This document shows, piece by piece, positions 46,756 through 59,127 of a stretch of DNA of 64,000 nt. A program made the translations under genes and the position numbers. Numbering within the stretch: the first letter of the stretch is position 1; the number at the start of each line of letters is the position of its first letter. The stretch covers positions 1,674,001 to 1,738,000 of the forward strand of contig JAHYIO010000003.1 of assembly GCA_020543525.1 (NCBI GenBank), in the 5' to 3' direction. The notes below the pieces were generated by a model. The model was not told where the DNA came from. It was given only the letters and a program-made list of their open reading frames with translations, and did no database searches. The DNA comes from Coriolopsis trogii (lineage: Eukaryota; Basidiomycota; Agaricomycetes; Polyporales; Polyporaceae).

Positions 46756-47447
46756 GGCCACGACTGTGGCGAGAGGTCAATGCAGTAAGACCAAGGTGCA
46801 ATCTGCCTCGCTGAGGCTGAGATGGAGGCAAAGAGGGGATGAAGAGGGTATACGTCGAAGACAAGCTGAAAGATGGCCACCCGTATGCAACTTCTGACGC
46901 CCATAAACGTTTGTATTCCTGTGCCACACGTTGTCTCGTCCACCTTACGCATCTGATCCACCACGTCGTCTGCTTCTCTGCTGTCTAGACTCATCGGCTC
47001 ATCATGAAAACGCGGGATTGGAACCTCCATATGCTCATTCGGAAGTTCGTGTTTGCATAGGAGCGCGAGCTGCGGTAACATACGCCTTTTGCAGTACGTC
47101 AAACTACTTTGTCTATCATTGGGCGTCTGCAGTAGCATAGATCTAGAGTTTGACAGCTCCCTCTCTTCTATGCTGTCGTCCTTCCCGCGGCACGATGCAC
47201 ATACAGCTACGCACGGACCGCAAGTCCGTCTTCGCTAGTCTTCCGCTTATAGCCTTTCCGTCTCCCGTCTTCTCTGTTACCATACACACTGGTCAATACC
47301 AGGCATCGTCCCAAGCAAGACGTGCGGCTGTTCACTCACTGCCAGTGGGTGAACTTGGCGTAACATGAACTAATCAAAGAGTTATCTTACACAGAGTAAC
47401 ACATCGGCTAGACGACAATACGAACTTGGTCAGAGCGACAGCACCCT
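46756..47447. other. JmjC promoter / expansin-like 3' spacer
   Basis: About 690 bp. A stretch at 46940-47090 on the minus strand reads NEHMEVPIPRFHDEPMSLD and might be an extra 5' exon of the JmjC gene, but no splice pair keeps frame into MEARRKQ. Otherwise nothing is seen. Confidence 0.4.
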
Positions 47448-48033
47448 TCAGTCCAGGTATTGCCAGTTGACTGCAAATGAACGACAATCAGCATATCGGT
47501 CAGAGCATTCTGATCTGAGTATCTGAAACTGACTAGGAACGCGGCCATCTTGTTCGGCGGCGATGAGAGTAAACGCGCCCACAGAGAGGTCGAGATCATT
47601 CTCATTTCCGCACGTAGGGCACCCATCAGCGACCACCACAGTGATACTCCGGCCATTGTTTGTGTTCGTGAGCTTGATTTGCCGGCCGCAATTCGGCGAT
47701 TTGGTGTTTAAGGCGCCGTACCTCGCGGGCGCTGCGATCGTCAATTGGCCGTCGGCGTATTCTGATGGTCTGTACTCACCAAGAGCGGCGATGGGTGCCC
47801 AGTCCGTATGGATGTCGCCGCAAGCACCAGCGGCGCCCCCTTGAAAGAAGAACGTAGCACTTCACGCGTAGGTCTTGCAGTCAGCATATCACATCATGGT
47901 GGGCGTATGTCGAAGGAACCTACTGGCCACCTGTAAATATTGGACCGGGGGAGCTGCCATTGACAGGGAGGCCATAGACTCCTGTAGCCGCAACGAGAAT
48001 CATAGATGCTAGGGTGAGGTAGTGCATTGTCAT
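47448..48033 (-). CDS. Secreted expansin-like protein (RlpA-like double-psi beta-barrel)
   Basis: Small secreted protein of the barwin/expansin-like DPBB family, common in fungi and loosely tied to cell-wall or plant-wall loosening. It has a signal peptide (MTMHYLTLASMILVAATGVY) and a first exon ending FTGGQ, joined to ATFFFQGGAAGACGDIHTDW. The domain has SPNCGRQIKLTNTNNGRS, VVVADGCPTCGNENDLDLS and FTLIAAEQDGRVP. A final 60-bp intron leads to INWQYLD. Four cysteines fit the two disulphides seen in fungal members, and the DLDLS aspartate is present. About 150 residues, normal size for a single-domain member without a carbohydrate-binding module. Confidence 0.88.
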
Positions 48034-49131
48034 GGTGGGGGTCGTTTGCCTAGTTACGTGCTGGATATACCCATATGATTCGGGTTATGTAGTCTGAGGG
48101 AAGGGATGAGAGCCATTACCGGCGAGATCAGCAAGTAACGCTAGGCGTGGGCGGGGTCCGGTACCGCATGTGAAAGCGGGCTGATCATGCAAGTACTGCG
48201 TGCGATGTCTACGGAACGCGCATGTGTCGATGATCACAGCCTGTCTCGTCGTCGAGACCTACCAGTAGGAGTGCATAGGATTTTGCATGTGTCCTATGAA
48301 CAATGGTCAGACAAATGCAAATATGGGTCAGAAGAAGAAGAAGAAGAAGAAGAAGTGACTTGGTATCAACATACTGTGCACTGGTCAAGAAGTCGACGTC
48401 TCTGTTGTATATGTCAACAGGAGTATTACATCCAACTCCGCACATTACCAACGGGATCCCAGTATCACCACCCCGATTGACGGGAATGCACCGTTGCCTC
48501 TGTCCCGGTCCGCCACATCGTGATCGTACACATGACCTGGCATGGAGATGGTATTCAATCTGAGGGTGCAGTAAACATTGTCCCCCGATAGACTGGGAGG
48601 GATCAGAGAACACCCCGGGCTTCAAAATGCAATGCAGACATGAGGTGTCGAGCTGCGCTGCCAAGGAACTGGTCAGCAGGACTTTCTGGGTACGGCATAT
48701 GGGAAAATTTGGGTCCTGTCGGCAAGTAAGAATCGAAAGCCCGATGGCCCAAAGGCGCAATGGCAAAAGGACTCAGGCTCGGACACTCTCAGTCGTTGAA
48801 AAACTCGTGGTGCAGTACTGCAACTCCAGAGTAGTGCTGTAACTGTCCACGAAGAGGCTAAAGGAAGTAATGAGGGATATTATGGATGTTGAGCGTTGCA
48901 AGTCCTGAAGTAGGTTTGAAGTTTGAGAGAAGACAGCTGGTTTAAGCGTCGACGTCGCCTACATGCGTGACCCGGACTGTGACAACGCGTTGCGTCACAA
49001 ACCACGCAACTCGTCAAAGTCGTCGCGAGCAGCTCAACCTGATCTCGACCGCCTGGAAGTCCCTGCCCCCTTCCGCCCCTGCTGGTATCGGTCACTTACA
49101 GCCTTGTTTGGGATTGCTGTCTGGGAACGCC
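48034..49131. other. Divergent promoter region with a GAA microsatellite
   Basis: 1.1 kb between the expansin-like gene and the RING gene. Apart from the GAA run at 48331-48355 nothing is recognised; short open frames on both strands have no family features. Confidence 0.5.
48331..48355. repeat. (GAA)8 microsatellite
   Basis: Eight perfect GAA units plus one base, in non-coding DNA about 300 bp upstream of the expansin-like start. Confidence 0.95.
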
Positions 49132-50710
49132 ATGTCCAACATCTCCAATGCGGCTGATCTGGACTTCTGGGAATTTGTTGCTTGCGGCGTTTGCCACCTC
49201 GAGTTCATCAAGAACACCGGTGCTTTATCTCCTGTACCCTTCTGGCTCACCGAATGCGGTCACGTCGTTTGTAACGCCCACCTCAGTACGTGCCTCCTCG
49301 CCGTCCGATCATCTATGGGTACCCAGGTTGAAAGAGCTTCCTCTCGCGGGAAAAGACGCGGATCAAAGTTGTGCGGAATGTGGGAGTCAAGGCGTACAAC
49401 TGTTACCACTCGCGAAGGAAGTGAGGAAGCTTCTCTGACCAGTTAAGCCACGCCAAGTTGACATGCATAGATGGAACCACCCATGGCAAATTGGTTTGCT
49501 TCTGCTGCACTTGCATACGATGCGGTCGGGTATGCACTACGAGTGCGTATTTCGAGTACTGTCCCTTTGTCTCTGTTGTGCAACGGACATCCCTGCAGTT
49601 CCAGATGAACACCATGGCCAACTCAATACGGTATTACAAGAAGAAGTATATGCAGTACCGCCCCTTATATGATCGCCTGAAGGAGGAGCATGCGGAGGTC
49701 AAGCGTCTCAAGAAGTATATCCTACTCGTTAGTCCATATACCTCAGCTCCAAGCTCAGAATGATTGCAGGATGGTCACCGAGTTGCAGCACGAGAATCAG
49801 GCTCTCCGACAACATTTGGAGGGTACCGGTGGGCGAGTGGAAGTGGATGCGGGTGCCAAACGCCGACGTCTCGATGAGAATGGGTGAGTCCCGTATCAGG
49901 CGGTAGGTTCGTCGTATTCAAGGGCCTTCAAGGCATTACAATCGACATCCAACGTCAAGTCCGCGCTCCGCACCTTCTGCATTGACCCCCGTCGGACCGG
50001 ACCGACTCACTCTTCGACCCGGACATCAACAACCCAGCTTCAACTCGCGTCAGTCTTATAACACCAACGACAATGCCGCTTCCGGTCCACATCTCGCGTA
50101 GGAATATGACTTATGCCGCTCATTCGACTGACACCCACTTATCCGTAGGCAATATGCGTACGACCCTCCACGCAGTGGTCAAGGCCAAGCCATGGCTGCT
50201 CCTACGCTTTCACACATGCAATCAGGTCCCTCGCGGCGCGTGCACAGGGCGGAGGATCCCGAACCCCCGCAATCCAGTCGAATGATGCCACCACCTCCTC
50301 TACCGTCAAGTCGTACGGTAGACTACCGGTCTGCAATGGTCCCGCAGCGCCCTTCGTTCACGCCCCGGATAGCAACGCCGCAAATCCCAACGCCGCAAAT
50401 CCCAGCGTCCACTGGGACACATCGCTTCGTCCCGCAAACACCTAGTAGACAAGACACCCGTGCTTCGATGATGGCTACAGCTACGCGAACTTTCGTACCC
50501 AATCCCAATTACAGGCCACAGCAACCTCAACGTTTTCCCCCTCAGGGCTCACGCAGTCAGTCTGGTGTTGCTTCCGTTCCTAGCTCTGGCTCTCTGGTAC
50601 CTGTCGGGACTGTCTCGCAAACACCATCTCGATCACCATCTATGGCTATGACTGGGTCCGGAGGACAACGAACGCCGTTCGTACCTGGCGGTGTTGGAAG
50701 AGGCTCTTGA
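49132..50710 (+). CDS. RING-finger protein, Zip3/RNF212-like (probable meiotic SUMO/ubiquitin ligase)
   Basis: N-terminal RING of the short, degenerate Zip3/RNF212 type: VACGVCHLEF, then FWLTECGHVVCNAHL. After an intron (49289 to about 49355) comes DQSCAECGSQGVQLLPLAKE. Further short exons give EPPMANWFASAA and a coiled coil (ANSIRYYKKKYMQYRPLYD then EEHAEVKRLKK and ELQHENQALRQHLEG). A basic patch GAKRRRLDENG follows. The C-terminal 200 residues are Ser/Pro/Gln/Arg-rich and unstructured, ending FVPGGVGRGS. The order RING, coiled coil, Ser-rich tail is that of Zip3, RNF212 and HEI10-like crossover factors; this is inference from layout. One middle exon (about 49910-50100) reads as coding but its left splice is unresolved. 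Confidence 0.72.
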
Positions 50711-51224
50711 TTAGCTATTGATGTCTTACGGAGAGAAGATGTTTCCGGCTATCTGGGCTCTGTCGTCTCGTTCTGTGTGAACTACTGTCTCAAGTTCGAT
50801 GTGTATCACAATTGTCATGTATGATGTCGCCGCATATACCTAGCTAGTGCATTGCACAATTGTATTGTGAATGATTCCAGATCTCATGACATATGATGGG
50901 GAGCTGTGTATGGTGACAACCATGAGAGTATTGTCCTCGTAATAGGTAGTGTGGTTATTTGAACGCGCAAAGAAGACGCTCGTCAGCCTCGGGGTCACGT
51001 GCGGTGGCAACTGCGGGTGGAGGCTATCCTTGGCGGGGGCTGGGCGACTGCAGTGCTTACACTGCGTACTACCGCCCTTATATCTCACACCACCCTCTCT
51101 CAGAGTCTCACCGCGCCGGTCGCTCTTGCTCGTCTCCTTCCGTTGCCTAACTAGCTTTACATCTCTGATTATCCCGCTACACCGTAACGACTACCTTTGT
51201 TACGACCACATCCTTCCGAGCCTG
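50711..51224. other. Promoter spacer
   Basis: About 510 bp between the RING gene and the LEA-2-like gene. The last 120 bp is CT-rich, as at other starts here. No gene is seen. Confidence 0.5.
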
Positions 51225-52477
51225 ATGTCATACCGTGATCCGTACGCAAACGGCCAGTATCCGCAGCAGTATCAAGATGCGCCCTTTGACCCGTACAGTG
51301 TGCAGCATCAACATGCTAGCAGACCGTATGAGCAAGGAGGTGCCACGTATGGGGAGGGTGGACTCGGATATGCCGATCAGGATTATGCGGCAAGACCGAA
51401 GGAGGAGAGGAGTGGATTCGACAATGATGATCCTGTCCCAGCGCCGCTAGGTGAAAAGTACGTCCTCCCAAAGCATGAAATTTGAGTCGAGTGTTGACAT
51501 CTACCAGGACACCAGGAAATGTCAGGCGGTGGCGATCCGAGTACCAGGGGAACTTGTGGACGAAGGGCTCTCGTGCGAGCTGCTTCGGGAGGTTTTTCTG
51601 CTGTACGATCATGATGACGCTGTTCTTCATCATCAGCGTAGTATTGTCCCTCGCACTTGTGAGTGGTCATGGGATGATTTGTTTTCGGTCGAGGGCTCAC
51701 AGAGCTCGCATACCAGTGGCTCCGACCACCTAACATCATCGTTGGCCAACCCACCCCCGACCTGAGCACCATCAATATCAATGGAACAAGTCTCAGCATT
51801 GCATTACCTGTAGATATCAGGTATAGTTGTTGTGTCCCAACGGATTCGACGAATCGCTGGCTGACTGGTTTCAATTCCAGCGTCAACAACCCTAATTACT
51901 TCACTGTGGAGCTTTACACCCTCGATGCCACTGTGAGTATTTTCTCGCTCAGGGCTCGTATCATTGTCGCCCACATGCTTCTCCGCAGGTCATCTACCCC
52001 ATCAACGACACGAGCGTCGGTTCTGGGCACATGTCGAACATCAAATTCCAGGACCACACCCAGACTAACTTCACCTTCCCCGTTACTATTGACTACGACT
52101 CCGCAGACGACCCGACAGGGGCAGTCATCACCGACTTGGCTATGAAGTGCGGTCTCGGAGGGCAATCTAGCAGCGTCTCCGTCACCGTTAACATCAAGGT
52201 CTGTTGAAGTCATCGCAAACTGTGTAGTCTCTGCTGACTTTGCGATTTGTTTCTGTGCAGGTGGGAGTGAAGATCATGCTCATCCCTATCACTACGACGA
52301 TCCAGAAGCCCGTGAGCTTCGCGTGCAACCTTGGTTCCGCACTCACAGAACTCCAGGTACGAGTAACTTTCCTCGATTAAATAAGTAATGTACTCACGTT
52401 TCGGGTTGTAGGGCCTGTTGAACGGATTGGGGATCAATATCAACGATCTAGGTTCGCTGGCTGGCCTCTTGACGTAG
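51225..52477 (+). CDS. Single-pass membrane protein with a LEA-2-like (LEA14/WHy) domain
   Basis: The Tyr/Gln/Pro-rich cytosolic head (MSYRDPYANGQYPQQYQD) is followed by a basic patch and one membrane span (CTIMMTLFFIISVVLSLAL). After the span comes a beta-rich domain with the LEA-2 pattern: INGTSLSIALPVDISVNNPN, YFTVELYTLDATVIYPIND and a membrane-distal GAVITDLAMKCG. The C-terminal part holds VTVNIKVGVKIMLIPITT and ends GININDLGSLAGLLT. The NNPNYF motif is the hallmark of LEA-2 proteins such as plant NDR1/HIN1 relatives. About six exons, with splices GEK to TPGNVRRWR and LAL to WLRPPN. Basidiomycetes have such proteins without known function; a role at the plasma membrane or vacuole is a guess. 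Confidence 0.75.
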
Positions 52478-52892
52478 TGGTTGTGCATGCTTTGGACTCT
52501 TTTGGATACTTTCTATCGCTTGGCATGGACTATACAGTAGCGGTCAAGTTTTATGGACACTTTGCTTCTTCCACGCTATCAATACATCACTCTATTGCGT
52601 GCTATTCTCCGCTCTCACTATTTACCGACAGCCGGACATTCATTAAAGCAACCGACTGCTATTTGTATGCAGATGAGTTTCACAGTGCTATTTGACTGTG
52701 AACAGGAGCGCCAGTAAGGGAGCCATCGTACACATCGGTGTGGGACTGTTCGACGTCGTACTGGCAGTGATTCTCAAATGTCATTTGCATATACACCGTT
52801 GACTCTTTTAAGGAATCAGACCATCACAACGTCGAGCTCGCTGTGATACAGCGGTATGTCATATACTACAGGGGACGGAGCTTCACTTGCAA
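52478..52892. other. Convergent 3' spacer
   Basis: About 415 bp, AT-rich, between two gene ends. No feature is recognised. Confidence 0.5.
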
Positions 52893-54815
52893 TCACTTAC
52901 CCCCGGCCGTAAGCTTCTGTTCTCTCTTCCCAGAACCATCGCGGTCAGAACCAGCTTCCTGGTCAGAAAGCAACTCGTCGGATCCTGGACCCGCCCTGAC
53001 AGCATGCTCCGCCTCCTTCTCGTCCATATCCACCTCATCGCTGATCTCCGTCGCCTTCCGGTCCAGTTGCTCCTTGACCTGCGCCGCGTCCACTCCCGGA
53101 GCGCCGCACTGTGCGAGGCATTGTCCAATCATGCCGCGCCACTTGAGGTGGCCATCGACCTGATCGCAAGCGAGGTTCTCGATGCCCTGGAGCTCGACGG
53201 GGCTGAGCCCGGCGACCCCCCAGTTCATGTCGGACATGCGGGAGAGGACGGCGAGGACGTAGTCGTCCTTACCGTATCCGTTCACGAGCCTGCCGGCGAC
53301 CACGCGCCGTATGGCAGCCCAGTGCGCGAGGTTGGTCGAGATGGGGCTGCCGAAGAGGTAGACGTCTTGGACGAGGCCGAGCGTCTCGGATGGGGGGAGG
53401 GTGGCGAGGTGCTGGAGGGCTTCGAAGATGACGAGCGAGCCTAGGGAATACCCGACGAGGGTGATCGGTCGCGTCCCCAGGACGCGTTGGGCAAGGAGTG
53501 TGCCGAGGACCTTGCCGGTTTTGACTGCCAAGGACTTTGCTGTCATCCAGGGGTTGTCTGGGAGGACGTCAATACATGTATGGTGAGGCTTGAAGGATGT
53601 ACTCGCCGACGATCTTCGTGAGCTTGAGCCAGGCGGTAGGAGATAGTGCTGCGAAGAGACTAGCGAGAATAGTTTGCCGGATGATCTGCCCTTTGATATA
53701 CTGCATGGCTTGCGATTTGATGAGATCTACAAGAGCCGTAGATAGCTTCTGCAGCGCCTCGACCTCCTGTGGAGGAAGTCTTGAGTGAGCGACGAAGCTA
53801 GTGGCCAAGGCATATTACATACCCATTGCAAGGCGAATGTGTCATCTTCGTTGAAGATCGTCCACGGCGCTGTCACATCCTCCGGGGTATCGAGCCAGCC
53901 CGTCACGCACAACCGGACAGCCATAGTTTCTTTCGGCTCATGCACAGGTTTGATAGCGAGGTCACGGATCTCTCTAGTGTACTCTCCAATGACAGTGGCG
54001 GTCCTTTTCGAGCCATAAGCACCGAAGAGAGTACCGCATATAACTGAGGATCCAGCGAGTCCGCTTGCGAGCATCCCTGCAGCGGTCCCACCGACTCCGA
54101 GCCAGCCCAACACGGTACTGACACCTGCGCCAATGGCGGGTGCGGCAAGTCCGCCTGTGACCCCGATGAGGATGCCGCCGGCAACGGCACCTGCTCCCAT
54201 TCCGACCATACGTAGCATCTTGCTCTGGCGTGCGTGTTCCTCTTTGGCTGCATCTGTCTTCTTCTCGGCCTCTTCGATTGCCCGTTGCGGATTCTTGAGA
54301 GTCCCTGCGATGACGGCCTCGTTGACAAAGGCAATGGAGCAGAGAAAAGCGCGCGTTCGACTGGAGTATTCTTTGTCGGTGGTGATATGTAAGAGGACGA
54401 CAGTGTTGAGTAGGGGCACTAGCTGCTCCTTGGGAGGAAAAGGTGATAAGCCTGAGGTGGACGTGTCAGCCATGCGATCTAATGTAGGAGCTTTGCCTAG
54501 ACAGAACCAATGAGTCGTTCATAGCTTCTTGAAGTAACATCGAGAAAAGAGCGTACCCCCTCCAGGCTCGCGGCATGCTAGCCACATGTACTTATAGGTC
54601 TCCTGCGTCCATCTGTCCATAGCTTCGACAAAGTCATCCTTCGTTTTCGCGTGATGGCTATCCGGCAAAATAATAGCCTCAGTAGAAGCGTACAATCCCG
54701 CTTTATTCCGGAAGGCCGCAAGGTGACGCGAGAGACGTCTGAGTACAGCAGCATATTGTTCGTCTGTGAGATCTTTTGGGGGAGCAACTTTGGTAAGATC
54801 GCTTTTCTCTGACAT
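52893..54815 (-). CDS. DUF726 family alpha/beta-hydrolase-like membrane protein (TMCO4 / yeast Mil1-like)
   Basis: N-terminal helical part MSEKSDLTKVAPPKDLTDEQ, then GLSPFPPKEQLVPLLNTVVL joined across a 110-bp intron. A Gly/Ala-rich hydrophobic block follows (MGAGAVAGGILIGVTGGLAA and GTAAGMLASGLAGSSVICG), probably two membrane-inserted hairpins. The hydrolase-like domain has VRLCVTGWLDTPEDVTAPW and the nucleophile elbow TLVGYSLGSLVIFEALQHLA (GYSLG), then DVYLFGSPIS. The tail is acidic. Yeast Mil1 binds the AP-1 adaptor, human TMCO4 is uncharacterised, and the GYSLG elbow suggests a lipase or esterase (inference). An alternative ATG lies 33 bp upstream. It is divergent from YME1. Confidence 0.9.
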
Positions 54816-55481
54816 GGCGAAGGTGAACAGAGCTAGAATTGCACACACAGGTGTACTGCCAGGGCACTATTTGGGATGGAGGCACAGTCACTGGAACGCA
54901 CCGACGTCATGAGGAGCTGGCGCGTGCTGCGTGCTTCCCAACGAACATCCAAATATTTGGGCCAGTGTACCTTTCCTCCAGCTTTCCGTGCCACTTCATC
55001 TTCTCCTTCGCCTGGTAGAGCCTGGTATTAAATTGCCATTCCTCGCGCATCAGATGCAGATTAATATTCTATGCCGTGAGACGTCTTCTTTGAGTCGCTG
55101 AATCTGTAGATCTCTGAAGTTCCAAGACACTTCCAATTCGATAGACATCTATGAGGACATCATGGTGTGAGCAGTGCTAAGCCAGAGATGTTGGTTTGGC
55201 AGAAAGATGAGCACCGCAGAGCAGCCAGAGCATCGAATTGACGAATGTTTCTTTCTAAAGGCCTATAGGGGAGCTCCAGCTGGACAAGTGCTCCGTTCCA
55301 CGTGGTCCGGCAAGCAGTGCGCGCTTGCCTGTGCTTGCGTAACGCACGTGCCGACAGACGACGCGGATTGGGTTCACCCTTCTGGTCAGAGTCTCTGCCA
55401 CCGTCACTCTTGCTTCCACTCATCCGCACTCGGTCGATACCTGGACGCCTTCAGCGAGGTCCCTCGACGCCCGCGTCGACA
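54816..55481. other. Divergent promoter region, DUF726 gene / YME1
   Basis: About 665 bp between divergent starts. No coding sequence is supported, and no motif stands out. Confidence 0.5.
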
Positions 55482-58400
55482 ATGTCGATGTCTCTCGTAT
55501 GTTTCTTAGACCCTGCTACTAGGAGTGTATTTTGACATGGGTGACACAGTTCCTCAGGCTGGGTGCGTGTCGCCCCCCTGCATCCCCCCTACGGCCTTCC
55601 CTCCACTCGCTATCGTCGTTACGCTCGCTGTCAAGTATCTCATCCTCGCATTCACTACTACGCGCATATGTGCAATCCCATAGACTTTCAGTGGCGCCCG
55701 CAGTGGTCACACATGCCCGACCATTCTCTCTTGCATCTCTCTTCCGTAAACCCAACGCCGTACCACCACCCTCGGTCGTCGCCAACATTTCCAAGCTCGA
55801 AACAGATGCAGACGAGCACCCAGGAAATGTGGAGAAGCAAGTGGCCCTGTTCGAGGCTCTGGTCAAGACGAAGGTGAAGCCGGGCCTGAGTACTGTGGTG
55901 GCGAGATGGGAACGGACATTGGAATTTGTGAGCGTCATCCCAATATCCATCAAAACATCTACTCACGAAGACTCAGAACCCTTCGCATCCTCTACTTCGT
56001 TCTGACACGGCATTCAAACTTTACCTGACGGCATTACGCGACCTTGGACTTGACTCGTCTATACCCGCCGCGGTTCGGAGACGGGATGCTTTACTGGCTG
56101 CGTCTACACCTGCTGCTGCGGCTTCCTCTACTGCTCCGACCGAGAACGTCACTCAGGCTGAACCGGTTTCTCCGGCTACTGTAAACGCTCCTGCAAGCTC
56201 TGACACGGTCCCGGGCGTCACTTCTGAAACTCCATCATCTATACCAATCGCGAATTCTAGTCCTAGTGCGCAAGCCGCGCAAGAGGTGTTGGCAGGGAAG
56301 ACTACGGCTACAGGATCAGTTCACACCGACCTAGACGCGCTTGGTGCTGCTCTCAGCCGTGGAGCTGGTGTTCCTGGAAATCCTATCGTCGTTACTCTGA
56401 ATGAACGTGAGTAGTTTGCTCCATTTGACCTCCTGTACTCAGGCAACTGTGGATGTTCTGGACATGGGGGCCGATGCGCATGACACACGTGCTTCTCATT
56501 GTGAGATGACAACGCGCTTGTCACTATCTGTTCTTAAACCTGTGCACGGCCAAAACACTAGTTGGCATTACTCAAGATCTGTTGCAGTGTTTATTCTGAC
56601 TGTCATTAGTACTAACTGAGTCAGTTGAGATGTATTGCTGACTGACTTATACCTGTAGCCAAGGGCGCGGTATTCTTGCGTCTCGTCCGGTTCGTCGTCT
56701 CAGCGGCTCTGATCTCGTTCTGTGAGCACATGCCCCTTCAGTGCCAGTATTCCTGGTCTAATTGCACGTCCCATAGTTGTCCTCGTGGTATTGTCGATAT
56801 GGGTCGAGAACTCCGGTTTGCTCAAGGCAGGACCCCATCAAGCAGAATTTGAACCAATTCAAGCGAAGACGTATAAGTTCAGCGATGTGCACGGTGTTGA
56901 CGAGGCCAAGGCTGTGAGTCTGATCTACCTACTTGGTCGTCATGATGGCTTCATTAACGCCCACTGCTCCCCAGGAGCTTGAAGACATCGTCGAGTTCCT
57001 CAAGGATCCCACCTCATTCGGCACACTTGGCGGGAAGCTTCCAAAGGGTGTTCTTCTCACTGGGCCACCAGGAACGGGTAAGACTATGCTTGCGAGGGCC
57101 GTCGCAGGGGAGGCGGGCGTGCCTTTCCTATTCGCTTCCGGGTGAGTATTCGTGTCGACTATAACAAGAATTCCATACTCACTGCCTCTTCAGTTCTGAG
57201 TTTGACGAGATGTATGTCGGCGTTGGTGCCAAGCGCGTACGGGATCTGTTCGCCACGGCGCGCAAGAAGCAACCGGCTATTATCTTCATCGATGAGCTGG
57301 ATGCCATAGGCGGCAAGCGTTCAAGTCGTGATCAACATTACATGAAGCAGACCCTCAACCAACTTCTGGTTGAGATGGACGGTTTCTTGCAGAATGAAAG
57401 TATCATTGTCATCGCTGCAACTAACTTCCCCGACTCCCTTGACCCGTGCGTAGATTCCATTTGTTGCATGCAGAGTGAGCGATTGATGACTCCGATACAT
57501 CAGCGCTCTTGTGCGACCTGGCCGATTCGACAAGCATGTCGCCGTTCCTCTTCCTGACGTTCGCGGGCGTGTCCAGATCTTGCAGCACCATATGAAGAAT
57601 GTGACAACCGCACCTGGTGGGTAACATACTGGCTTTTTGCTCGGAGTGGGCAGCTGACGGGGCTTACAGAGGTTGACACCATGATCCTCGCGCGAGGGAC
57701 GGTTGGATTCTCCGGCGCCGACTTGCAGAACATGGTCAAGTAAGTATTACTCTCTACCTGACCTCGACAGCGAGTTCATCTTTCTCGACAGCCAAGCTGC
57801 AGTGAAGGCATCTCGTGACGGCGCAAAGTCCGTGAACTTGAAACACTTCGAGTGGGCTAAGGTGACTGGCTATCGTACTCTCCGGTCCGTAGGATATGTA
57901 TTGATCTATGTTAGGACCGTATCGTTATGGGAGCGGAGCGGAAGACGGCATTCATAAGCGAGAAAGAGAAGAAAATAACAGCATACCATGAGGTGGGTGG
58001 CGCGCCTTTGCATGCAGGAAGTGGTTCGAGTTCCAATGCTATGTCTTAGGGTGGTCATGCTCTCGTCGCTCTCTATACAGAAGGCGCGATGCCCCTCCAC
58101 AAGGTGACCTGCGTTCCTCGCGGTCATACTCTGGGAATCGTAAGTATTTACATACTCCACGTCAATGGGGCTGTGCCCATCATGCTCATCGACGGTTGCA
58201 GACAAGTCAATTACCCGAGGATGACAAGAATTCAATAACTTTCAAGGAATACAAGGCAATGATCGACGTCTGCATGGGTGGCCGAGTCGCTGAGGAAATC
58301 AGTACGTGTTCTTTCATCTCTTCTCATGCTTCATGCTATCATCTCACCGTTCCCGCTCCAAGTCTACGGCGCCGACAATGTGAGCAGTGGTGCTTCTTCG

Positions 58401-59127
58401 GACTTGCAAAAGGCCACCCGGACAGCCCGAGCCATGGTTAAGGTATGTGAAATACAGTCACCCCGTGATATTCCTGACCGAGGCGATTATCTCATGGTTA
58501 TCTCTACCACTGCCAGAACTGGGGTTACTCTGACAAGATCGGTCCCGTTTACCTGAACGATAGGGAAGATACCATCAGCCCCAAGAAGAAGGACGAGATC
58601 GAAGACGAAGTCCGAAAGTACGTAACGTAACATGTGGGCCGCATTTCAGAGCCCGCCGGTCTTCCATTCCTTCTGCGCACAGACGCTGCTGTGCGAGAGG
58701 GGGTGGAAGGTCGCCGGGCTGGGTGCGCAGCCAAGTGAATCGGCTGACATATCTGTCCCTTTCCTCCCTTGTGGCGCGATAGCCTACTGATAGCTGGGGA
58801 ATCACGAGTGACGGCGCTGCTCAAGTCTAAAGCAGATGAGCTGCACCGGGTACGTCCTTCCGTTTTCCTGCTCCGAGGGGTTCACGCGCGTGCTAACTTG
58901 TCCGCTTGTCTCGCTGTCCGGATGGGTCCATCCTGGTTGTTATTCTCGTCTTCGATCGGCGCTCTCTCTGGACTGACGTGCAGCTCGCGGACGCGCTCGT
59001 CGAACACGAGACCCTGGACGCCGAGGAGGTCCAAAAGGTCATCAAGGGCGAGCCTATCCGGAAAATCGAAGAAGTCGTGAAGGAGGACCTCTCCCGTATC
59101 GAGAAGAAGGACGGAGGCTCGTCATAG
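55482..59127 (+). CDS. YME1: Mitochondrial inner-membrane i-AAA protease YME1
   Basis: ATP-dependent zinc metalloprotease facing the intermembrane space. A tiny first exon (MSMSL, 55482-55496) is followed by a Ser/Arg-rich presequence ([20 protein letters not shown]). A repeat-like helical region and a Ser/Thr/Ala-rich linker come next, then one membrane span (about 56715-56810). The AAA module has Walker [17 protein letters not shown], the pore loop [17 protein letters not shown], Walker [13 protein letters not shown] and sensor [14 protein letters not shown]. The SRH has [19 protein letters not shown]. The protease motif is HEGGH in [15 protein letters not shown]; the third zinc ligand region is [14 protein letters not shown]. 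The C-terminal helices end EKKDGGSS. More than ten introns; an unspliced reading would be broken. Fully conserved and certainly active in principle. Confidence 0.97.

Noticed and set aside
46940..47135. Extra 5' exon of the JmjC gene
   Set aside because: The reading looks coding-like (NEHMEVPIPRFHDEPMSLD), but no GT..AG pair joins it in frame to MEARRKQ, and the downstream ATG has an ideal GCCATGG context.
48725..48800. A-box-like TGGCCCAAAGG suggesting a tRNA or SINE
   Set aside because: No B-box and no cloverleaf nearby.
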